A stretch of 64,000 bases of DNA from CAZWRV01 sp964636325. GTDB taxonomy: Bacteria; Verrucomicrobiota; Lentisphaeria; Victivallales; GWF2-50-93. Made by a program: the position numbers and the translations under genes. Positions 58,199 through 64,000 of this stretch are shown here, piece after piece (the first letter of the stretch is position 1; every line of letters starts with the position of its first letter). The DNA lies in assembly GCA_964636325.1 (NCBI GenBank), contig CAZWRV010000001.1:84789-148788 (forward strand), read 5' to 3'. Below the pieces are notes generated by a model. It was not told where the DNA came from. It ran no database searches and saw only the letters and a program-made list of their open reading frames with translations.

Positions 58199-58260
58199 GT
58201 CGTCTTCCGGAGGGTCGAATCCTATTCAACCGTCTTCTTGGCGGCGGGAACACCCGCCGC
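58199..58260. repeat. Repeat B-like block and GGCGGCGGG hairpin
   Basis: TCCGGAGGGTCGAATCCTAT and TCAACCG are a diverged form of the repeat B block; GGCGGCGGGAACACCCGCCG, immediately following, forms a hairpin. With the E copies on both sides, this fills the 340-base gap 58039-58378, which has no gene. Confidence 0.55.
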
Positions 58261-58287
58261 CCGGCGGAATAGAATTCCGCCCTCCAT

Positions 58288-58343
58288 CGAGTTTCTGACC
58301 GACAAGGCTGCGAGATTCGCAGATATGCGCTTCCTGAGACTCG
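58288..58343. repeat. Dispersed repeat E, copy 3 (diverged)
   Basis: CGAGTTTCTGACCGACAAGG to CTTCCTGAGACTCG keeps the terminal inverted repeats and the CTGCGAGATTCGCAG dyad of 13949-14005, with several substitutions. It lies about 35 bases beyond the end of ptsI. Confidence 0.8.
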
Positions 58344-58378
58344 ACTCAAGCACGTCGCGCGATTCCGCCTTCATACCC

Positions 58379-60160
58379 TCACTCCCCTCTGAAGGACATG
58401 TTGAGGATGTCGGGTCCGATGGAATTGAGCAGTTCCTCCGATATCCTCAGGGCCTCCTTGGCGCACTGGCATTTGAGGGCCTTTTCTACGATCTTTTCGG
58501 AGTCATACATCCTCATCCTCCTGATGAGGCGGCGGACGGGGCCGATCGCGGGGGGGCTCATGCTGAGCTCGTGTATTCCGAGGCCGATGAGGAGGGGGAT
58601 GTAGCGGGGCTCGCTGGCCATCTCGCCGCATACGCTCACCCATATCCCGTTCCTTCTAGCCGCGTCGACGATCCTCTTGAGCAGGTGAAGGATGGCCGGA
58701 TGCGACGGCTGGTAGAGGTATGCGACGCGCTCGTTCGTCCTGTCCACGGCGAGGGTGTACTGGACCAGGTCGTTGGTGCCGATGCTGAAGAAGTCGACCA
58801 TCCCCGCAAGCTTGTCGGCCAGTATCGCGGCCGAAGGTATCTCTATCATGATGCCGATCTGCATATGTTCGTTGTAAGGGGTGCCTCTGCTGCCGAGGTT
58901 GAGCTTCTCCTCGTCGACCATTTCGAGGAGCTTCTCGACCTCCTCGCAGTTGGTGACCATTGGGAACATGAGCTTGACGTTGCCGAAGGCGCTGGCCCGC
59001 AGGATGGCGCGGATCTGCGCTCGGAGGCCGTCCTGGTATTCCAGAAAGAGGCGGACCGCGCGGTATCCGAGGAAGGGGTTGGGGTCGTTGATAGGGGAGA
59101 TGATCTCGGACATCTTGTCACCCCCGATGTCGAAGGTTCTGATGATTATCGGATGGCCCTCCATCTCGGAGGCGAGCTTGGAATATATGGCGAACTGCCT
59201 GTCCTCGTCGGGAAGCTCCTTGGTGTTGACGAAGAGGAACTCCGTCCTGAACAGGCCGATGCCGGCGGCGCCGTATCGCTTCGCGTTCTGCGACTCCTCG
59301 GGCTCCTGGATGTTGGCCGCGAGCTGAACCCTGAACCCGTCGACCGTCTCAGACCAGAGGCGGGACTCCTTGAGGAGGCCGGAATAGTATTTTTCGGCCT
59401 CTACGACCTTGTCGGCGTAGAGCTTGAGCGTCTGCGCCTGTGGGTTGACGATGATTATGCCCAGGTAGCCGTCGACGATGAGCAGGTCGCCGTTGTGTAT
59501 CGTGTCCAGAAAGAGGTTCTGGGCGCCGACCACCGCCGGAATCTGCATGGAGCGGGCCATGATAGCGGTGTGCGAGGTCCTGCTTCCGGCCTCGGTAGCG
59601 AAAGCCTGGACGTTGTCCCTGTCCAGGTTGGCCGTGTCGGAAGGCGTGATGTCGTGGGCTATTATTATGCGCTGCCCGGGCAGGTTGTCGAGGACGAAAT
59701 ATTCCTTCTCGTGGAGGTTCTTGATCACCCTTTCGGCGACGTCGCGGATGTCGGCGGCCCTTTCGGAGAGGTATGGGTCGGCCATCTTGGATATTGCCGA
59801 TATGTAGCGCTGGACGATCCTGTTGAAGATGAAGTCTATGTTCCTCATCTCCTTGCGGGCGGTGTTCTCGACCTCCTCCATGAGGAAGGAGTCGTCCAGG
59901 AGCAGAAGGTGGGCGTCGAAGATCTTGGCCTCCCCTTCGTTGAGGACGGACTGCACCTTGCCCTGGAGCGCCTGGATTTCCTTGCGCGTGCTTTCGAGCG
60001 CCTCCCTGAACTTCTGTATCTCGGGCTCGATCTCCTCGGGCAGTATCTCCCTCTCCTCGATGATGGAGTCCGGCCTCCGTATCACGAGTGCGGTTCCGAT
60101 GGCTATGCCGGGGGACGCCGGGATCCCATGTATAAGAAACTCTTCCCTCTGCTGCCTCAT
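58379..60160 (-). CDS. ptsI: PTS enzyme I (phosphoenolpyruvate-protein phosphotransferase)
   Basis: The 593-residue protein has the complete enzyme I architecture. The phosphoryl-accepting His197 is in GSRTSHTAIMARSMQIPAVV; the PEP-binding domain has GIGLFRTEFLFVN, RTFDIGGDKM, YRAVRLFLEYQDGLRAQIRA, MIEIPSAAILAD, FFSIGTNDLVQYTLAVDR and the cysteine in WVSVCGEMASEP. It starts 6 bases after the HPr gene. No sugar permease (EII) genes are near, so the pair may feed a regulatory phosphorelay or permeases elsewhere. The gene end is followed by repeat E. Confidence 0.96.
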   Translation of the reverse strand: MRQQREEFLIHGIPASPGIAIGTALVIRRPDSIIEEREILPEEIEPEIQKFREALESTRKEIQALQGKVQSVLNEGEAKIFDAHLLLLDDSFLMEEVENTARKEMRNIDFIFNRIVQRYISAISKMADPYLSERAADIRDVAERVIKNLHEKEYFVLDNLPGQRIIIAHDITPSDTANLDRDNVQAFATEAGSRTSHTAIMARSMQIPAVVGAQNLFLDTIHNGDLLIVDGYLGIIIVNPQAQTLKLYADKVVEAEKYYSGLLKESRLWSETVDGFRVQLAANIQEPEESQNAKRYGAAGIGLFRTEFLFVNTKELPDEDRQFAIYSKLASEMEGHPIIIRTFDIGGDKMSEIISPINDPNPFLGYRAVRLFLEYQDGLRAQIRAILRASAFGNVKLMFPMVTNCEEVEKLLEMVDEEKLNLGSRGTPYNEHMQIGIMIEIPSAAILADKLAGMVDFFSIGTNDLVQYTLAVDRTNERVAYLYQPSHPAILHLLKRIVDAARRNGIWVSVCGEMASEPRYIPLLIGLGIHELSMSPPAIGPVRRLIRRMRMYDSEKIVEKALKCQCAKEALRISEELLNSIGPDILNMSFRGE

Positions 60161-60166
60161 CGGGGC

Positions 60167-60457
60167 TCAGTCCTCGTCAAATTTGCTTTCGACAAGCTTC
60201 GTGATGGCCTTCCTCGCCTCCTCGGAGTCCTCGCCGGCTATGATTATCTTGAGGATGGAGCCGCATCCCGCGGCGAGCATCAGGAGGCCCATGAGACTCT
60301 TGCCGTTGACCATGTCTCCGTTCTTCTCGACAAGAATCTCGGACTCGAACGTGGAGGCGGTCTGCACGAACATCGCCGCCGGGCGCGCATGGAGGCCCAG
60401 GGAGTTTTTGATCTCCACGTTGAAGACGGTCTGGTTTTTCCCGGAAGTTTTTTTCAT
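60167..60457 (-). CDS. ptsH: PTS phosphocarrier protein HPr
   Basis: The 96-residue protein carries the phosphorylatable His23 in SLGLHARPAAMFVQ and the regulatory serine Ser54 in VNGKSLMGLLMLAAGCGS, the site used by HPr kinase in species that have one. ATG at 60457 (MKKTSGKNQ) gives a normal HPr length with a short extension; GTG at 60484 would add nine residues. It transfers phosphate from enzyme I, encoded directly downstream, to EIIA proteins or regulators. No HPr kinase gene was seen in this window. Confidence 0.95.
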   Translation of the reverse strand: MKKTSGKNQTVFNVEIKNSLGLHARPAAMFVQTASTFESEILVEKNGDMVNGKSLMGLLMLAAGCGSILKIIIAGEDSEEARKAITKLVESKFDED

Positions 60458-60648
60458 CGGGGCAATATACAGTTGGGCGGACACATAAAAAAGGTATGAA
60501 CCATATCATTTCGTTTGAAAGTTGCAAAGGTGCAAAGTAATATTCGCCCACGGCATTTTGAGCTGTTTCAGCCGTCTGGAACCATGTATTAATTCAGCAA
60601 GTCCGCCGCAAAGAGATTATTGTACTGAACTCATCATACCCCCAGGGA

Positions 60649-61731
60649 ATGCGGATGAAAACAAAAATCCACTGTATGAAAACAAGCATTTTGCCTGCCA
60701 TTTCGGCGTTTCCGGCGGCCGCGGCGCTCGCGATTCTCGCGCTTTTTTCGGCCGCGCCGGATATTCAAGCCGCCGACATGCGCTGCGCCAGCTGCGGGAA
60801 AAGGATCGGCGGAAACCAGAACTATCTCGTCTCGGAAGACAAGACCTACTGCTCGGACAACTGCTTCGAGGCCAGCCTCCCGAAATGCGCCGTATGCGGC
60901 AGGCCGTTGAAGTCCAAGGGATTCAAGGGCGCCGACGGCAGGTTTTTCTGCTCCGAGAAGTGCCTGCGGACAACCTGGCCTGTCTGCACGCTCTGCAAGA
61001 AGCACGTACAGAACGGCAAGCTTGTGGGCGGCCAGTCGGGCAAATTCTTCTGCGACGCCTGCGCCGACGGCCCCAGATGCTTCTGCTGCAATCTGCCCGC
61101 CAAATGCCGCATGCTCGAAGACGGCCGGACCGTCTGCCCCGAATGCGACGCGCAGACAATAACCGACGACGGCGCCTTCAAGGCCCTCGCGGAGGAGGTC
61201 AGGCGGAAGATGAAGGACGAACTTGGAATTTCCACCGACGACAGGATCGCCTGGCGCCTCGTCGACATGGAGACCCTCAAGAAGCTGTCCATGAACGAGA
61301 CCGCATATATGGAAATGGGCGTCTACAAATACGAAACGATGGAGGAGAAGACAATTCTCAAAAAGACTTCCCTGCTTTCAGGGGAGGTAAAGACCGAGGT
61401 CAAGGACGTTGTCGTCCAGGAAAGGCACAAGATATTCATCCTCGACAAGATGCCGAAGTGGAAGATCATCGAGGTCGCCGCCCACGAGCTCGCGCACAAC
61501 TGGATGCAGAAGAACTACCCGAACATAAGCGACCTGAAGATCAGGGAGGGCTGGGCCGAATATGTCGCGGCAAAGGTCAACGCCATCTACGGCAACGAGG
61601 CCAGGAACCTGAGGATCAGGGAGAACGCGGACGAAACCTACGGCGGCGGATTCAGGATGATGGAGGCCATCGCAGAAACGGACGGCTACGACGGCCTCAT
61701 TAAGCTCTTCGCGGCCGAGAACGCGAAATAA
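60649..61731 (+). CDS. Secreted LIM-like zinc-finger protein with DA1-like metallopeptidase domain
   Basis: The 360-residue protein has a signal peptide (PAAAALAILALFSAAPDIQA) and then four cysteine-pair modules (CASCG...CSDNC, CAVCG...CSEKC, CTLC...CDAC, CFCC...CPEC) over residues 46-166, a LIM-like array. The C-terminal domain has an HExxH site at residues 279-283 (EVAAHELAHNWMQKNYPNIS) and a downstream glutamate in REGWAEYVAAKV, matching the layout of DA1-type peptidases (LIM domain plus DA1-like domain), best known from plants. It should be a zinc peptidase outside the cytoplasm. Substrate and partner are unknown. ATG at 60655 is an alternative start. Confidence 0.88.
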   Translation: MRMKTKIHCMKTSILPAISAFPAAAALAILALFSAAPDIQAADMRCASCGKRIGGNQNYLVSEDKTYCSDNCFEASLPKCAVCGRPLKSKGFKGADGRFFCSEKCLRTTWPVCTLCKKHVQNGKLVGGQSGKFFCDACADGPRCFCCNLPAKCRMLEDGRTVCPECDAQTITDDGAFKALAEEVRRKMKDELGISTDDRIAWRLVDMETLKKLSMNETAYMEMGVYKYETMEEKTILKKTSLLSGEVKTEVKDVVVQERHKIFILDKMPKWKIIEVAAHELAHNWMQKNYPNISDLKIREGWAEYVAAKVNAIYGNEARNLRIRENADETYGGGFRMMEAIAETDGYDGLIKLFAAENAK

Positions 61732-61734
61732 CGC

Positions 61735-62646
61735 CTATTTTTTCTTGAGCTTTTCGCAGAGCCTTTTGATCTTCTGGGCTTCTGAGTTCAAAGCCTGAAG
61801 CTCCTCGTAGTAGAACGCCTTGTTGAAGATGGCCTTGCGGAGTGTCTGGTGTATCTTTGGAATCTTGTCGTAAACCGACTGTATTCCGTCGAACATTTCA
61901 TTGAAGGCGGTCTGTCGGTCGTTCAGTTCGAGCAGTTCGGCGAGTAGCGCCTCCTTCCTTTCGGGGGTTTGGGCGGCGTTCCATTCGGCGGTGAGCGCCT
62001 CGGCCCTTTTGACGTAGCCAGCCTTCATGTCCGAGCGGACGGGGGCTGCGAGGTTTGCGCAGATTTTGCAATACATTTCGAGCGGCTTCTGGCTCTTCTC
62101 GAGGGTTTCGCCCAGGGATTCCGGCCTCTTTGTCCCGACATAGGCTTTTGCGCTGGCCACGGCCTCCGCGGTGAACAGGTCGCCGGCATCGCTGTCCTTC
62201 GGGAACTCCGCCTTTTGGATGGCGTTCCTGAGATCCATGTTGAGGGCTTCCGCCGCGAACTCCAGGTCTTCAGCTTCCTTGTATTCCCCTGCGGAGAGCT
62301 TCGCGAGTATCGACGCATACTGCTCGACAGCCTGGTTGATGCCCTCGATGGCGCTGTTGGCGTTCTTGATCTGTATGCATACTGGATTCGCTGCCCAGAG
62401 CTTCTTGTCCTCGTTCCTTTCCTGGTTGAGGATGAGGTCGCCGAACTTCAGATCCTTCTCCCGGGAGAGCTTCTTCGCGAAGTCCTCGCGGGAGCACTTG
62501 TAGCCGTATTCCAGAGAGTCCCCGATGCCTTCGCCGGCGCCCTTCACCGCGGCCTGGAAGTCGCTGAACGTCTTCGGCCTGACCTTCACGCTCGAGCAGC
62601 CGGAAGCCAGTGCTATGCAGAAGGCTATGAGAATGTTTCTCGTCAT
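61735..62646 (-). CDS. Lipoprotein of unknown function
   Basis: The start ATG at 62646 gives a type II signal peptide MTRNILIAFCIALASGCSSV with the lipobox cysteine at position 17. The 290 remaining residues are mainly helical and charged, without a recognised domain (FQAAVKGAGEGIGDSLEYGY, NAIQKAEFPKDSDAGDLF, ELNDRQTAFNEMFDGIQSVY). It should be attached to the outer or inner membrane facing the periplasm. It converges on the LIM/DA1-like gene with 3 bases between the stops. No functional hint beyond surface location. Confidence 0.82.
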   Translation of the reverse strand: MTRNILIAFCIALASGCSSVKVRPKTFSDFQAAVKGAGEGIGDSLEYGYKCSREDFAKKLSREKDLKFGDLILNQERNEDKKLWAANPVCIQIKNANSAIEGINQAVEQYASILAKLSAGEYKEAEDLEFAAEALNMDLRNAIQKAEFPKDSDAGDLFTAEAVASAKAYVGTKRPESLGETLEKSQKPLEMYCKICANLAAPVRSDMKAGYVKRAEALTAEWNAAQTPERKEALLAELLELNDRQTAFNEMFDGIQSVYDKIPKIHQTLRKAIFNKAFYYEELQALNSEAQKIKRLCEKLKKK

Positions 62647-62659
62647 GCGGGCACCCAAG

Positions 62660-62700
62660 TTTTCATCATAATCATAATCGTAATCGCAATCTTTGCCGCA
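62660..62700. repeat. ATAATCGTAATCG-type short repeat
   Basis: TCATCATAATCATAATCGTA and ATCGCAATCTTTGCCG form degenerate six-base units in the spacer between the lipoprotein and Gfo/Idh genes. It resembles the CGGAATCG stretch at 37968-38035 in style. Confidence 0.5.
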
Positions 62701-62774
62701 ATTATTGCCGGTAGTCGGTTAATTTAAGATTAAGATTACGCTCAAAAATTATCCTTATCTTACGGACTCGCACT

Positions 62775-63938
62775 TCAAGCCGGGACATCGGGAATGTGCC
62801 AGTCCTCGGGGTTGACCGCCACCGGGAGGCCGAGCCTGGCGGACTCAAGGATCTTGAGGGCGATCCTGTTGACCGTCACCGCGCCGTCCACTTCGCACGG
62901 GTTGGGCCCCCTGCCCTCGAGGTGGTCGAGGAAGCGGTCAAGATGTTCGTAGTGGCCCTTGTTGACGTTGAGCCAGCGCATTGGGCGCTTCTCCTTCGCG
63001 GCCTTCGCGCGCTCCTCGTCGAACTCCCGCATGTAGCCCGACATGCCGAGACTGGCCGCCCATCCGCAGCCCTGCGCGTAGGGGAACATCTTCTGGACCA
63101 TCTCGTCGTCCATGCCGATCTGCCTGACCTCGATATGCTGGTCCATGGCGACGGTGATGTTGTTGACGGTCGCCTCGAAAAGCTCCTTCGGGTAGTTGAA
63201 GTTGCCGACCAGTGTATGCGCGAGCGTGGCTATGGAGCCGTCCGCGAAGCGGATGATTATGGTGAAGTTGCCGCGGGGGCTCCCCTCGCAGAAGACCCTG
63301 ACGGGGTGCGAGCTGGCGAGCCAGAGGGCCAGATCGATGAAATGGACCATTTCCGCATGGAGTATCCCTTCCTCGTCGAAGAAGACCCAGCCCTTCCAGC
63401 TCCTGCTGTCGTCGTTCACCCGCATGAGGAGCTGCATGCAGGACTCCTCCGGTATCAGGGCGCGCCCGCCCATGCGGTCGACGGCCGCAGCCGTGCCCCT
63501 CGGCCCCTTCTTCGCCTTTTCGACGAGCCTCCTGAACTCCAGCACGGCGGGGCTGGACCGGCGGTTGTGGCCGACGCACACGGGGCGCGATGTCCGCCGG
63601 GAGGCGAGGACGATGTCGAGCATCTCTTTGCGGCTGGGCGCCAGCGGCTTCTCAGTATAGACGGCCTTGCCCGACTCCAGCGCCGGCAATATGAACTCCC
63701 CGCGGAGGTTCGTGTGCGTGCAGAGGATGCAAAGATCGATGTCCTTGGCCTCCACAACCCTCCTCCAGTCGGTCTCCGCCCTGGCCGCCCCGAACTGATC
63801 CCTGCAGGACTCGGCGGCATCCCTGCTGATGTCGCAGGTCGCGACAAGCTCGATGCGCGGATTCCTCTTGCAGCTCGGAAGATGGGCCCCTTGCGCCAGC
63901 GCCCCGCATCCGACAACCGCCACCCGATGCTTTCTCAT
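62775..63938 (-). CDS. Gfo/Idh/MocA family oxidoreductase
   Basis: The 387-residue protein has the NAD(P)-binding start VAVVGCGALAQGAHLPSCKR, IDLCILCTHTNLRGEFILPA, the EKP motif in AVYTEKPLAPSRKEML, GHNRRSSPAVLEFRRLVE and the C-terminal alpha/beta domain with HAEMVHFIDLALWLASSHPV. ATG 63938 is preceded by AGGAGGAATTTCC; an earlier frame start at 63968 overlaps the repeat. Members act on sugars, inositols or sugar acids; which one is not clear here. It is read away from the right edge, so genes before it in the operon may lie outside the window. Confidence 0.93.
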   Translation of the reverse strand: MRKHRVAVVGCGALAQGAHLPSCKRNPRIELVATCDISRDAAESCRDQFGAARAETDWRRVVEAKDIDLCILCTHTNLRGEFILPALESGKAVYTEKPLAPSRKEMLDIVLASRRTSRPVCVGHNRRSSPAVLEFRRLVEKAKKGPRGTAAAVDRMGGRALIPEESCMQLLMRVNDDSRSWKGWVFFDEEGILHAEMVHFIDLALWLASSHPVRVFCEGSPRGNFTIIIRFADGSIATLAHTLVGNFNYPKELFEATVNNITVAMDQHIEVRQIGMDDEMVQKMFPYAQGCGWAASLGMSGYMREFDEERAKAAKEKRPMRWLNVNKGHYEHLDRFLDHLEGRGPNPCEVDGAVTVNRIALKILESARLGLPVAVNPEDWHIPDVPA

Positions 63939-63950
63939 TGGAAATTCCTC

Positions 63951-64000
63951 CTCTGAAACTCGATTCAAGTAACGCAGACATTCCTGTCTGCGGCATCGCA
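63951..64000. repeat. Dispersed repeat F, copy 2, running into the window edge
   Basis: CTCTGAAACTCGATTCAAGT and AACGCAGACATTCCTGTCTG followed by CGGCATCGCA match 58047-58098 with a few changes. Its left edge supplies the AGAGGAGG ribosome-binding site of the Gfo/Idh gene. The element continues beyond base 64000. Confidence 0.85.

Noticed and set aside
58190..60499. Open frame of 769 codons on the plus strand
   Set aside because: It is a mirror of ptsI, ptsH and the repeat spacer; no motif is recognisable, while enzyme I and HPr on the other strand are unmistakable.
62796..63956. Open frame of 386 codons on the plus strand
   Set aside because: Antisense to the Gfo/Idh gene, without recognised motifs.
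1..64000. CRISPR array, tRNA or rRNA genes
   Set aside because: No regularly spaced identical repeats with unique spacers and no cloverleaf or rRNA core sequences were noticed; the repeats seen are dispersed single elements.
1..64000. Complete insertion sequence or prophage
   Set aside because: No transposase, integrase or phage structural motif was found among the frames; the mobile-like traces are short non-coding repeats only.

Overview
The window reads as bacterial chromosome, roughly 55% GC by eye, with short intergenic gaps. No tRNA, rRNA, CRISPR array, transposase or phage gene is visible. A pseudopilin with a FTLIELLV leader, very large secreted proteins of little-known type, an ADP-ribosylglycohydrolase-like protein, a PTS EI/HPr pair without permeases and dense intergenic palindromic repeats suggest an uncultured PVC-group or similar environmental bacterium (Lentisphaerota- or Omnitrophota-like). 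That placement is a guess from gene style, not from a marker gene.

Region 1 (1-33.2 kb) is a surface-glycan locus read almost entirely from the minus strand. From right to left along transcription: a WbpB-WbpD-type fusion and a DegT aminotransferase (2,3-diamino-uronate synthesis), a GT2 transferase, CysD and a CysN-CysC fusion (sulfate activation, with a damaged APS-kinase P-loop), then an amidotransferase with HisH and HisF paralogues (acetamidino-sugar synthesis), a DUF354 protein, an 850-residue GT-C membrane protein, a GNAT, a polysaccharide deacetylase, an acyl cassette (ACP, SDR reductase, KAS III, hexapeptide acyltransferase), a GT4, a 1230-residue GT-C protein with tandem soluble modules, NeuC-NeuB-NeuA-type nonulosonate enzymes, a 2-hydroxyacid dehydrogenase, a capsule-type protein, a methyltransferase and a partial protein at the left edge. 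Together they could build and export a glycan rich in acidic sugars, with acyl, amidino and possibly sulfate decoration. A flippase-like LPG-synthase-type membrane protein lies within this locus on the plus strand.

Region 2 (33.6-48.8 kb) is mixed: a 1166-residue secreted protein, a HhH-GPD glycosylase, an ABC exporter half-transporter, a YkgJ-type cysteine-cluster protein, DUF3326, a spermidine-synthase-like protein next to a small SET-domain protein, a GNAT, a coiled-coil membrane protein, a pseudopilin, an ABC-2 transporter and a third GT-C protein.

Region 3 (48.9-64 kb) holds a GGGtGRT protein with a NifU-like partner, a 1503-residue secreted TIM-barrel-like protein followed by an ADP-ribosylglycohydrolase-like gene, dCMP deaminase, PTS HPr and EI, a secreted LIM/DA1-like metallopeptidase, a lipoprotein and a Gfo/Idh oxidoreductase. 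Gene debris (nucleotidyltransferase, AAA_14 ATPase, HsdR-like fragment) marks several junctions.

The most unusual theme is the dispersed repeats. At least five palindromic families occupy the spacers. One supplies the start codon and first residues of an open reading frame, one supplies Shine-Dalgarno sequence to two unrelated genes, one flanks the acyl cassette as inverted copies, and one copy is split by a 72-bp segment bounded by a 7-bp direct repeat.
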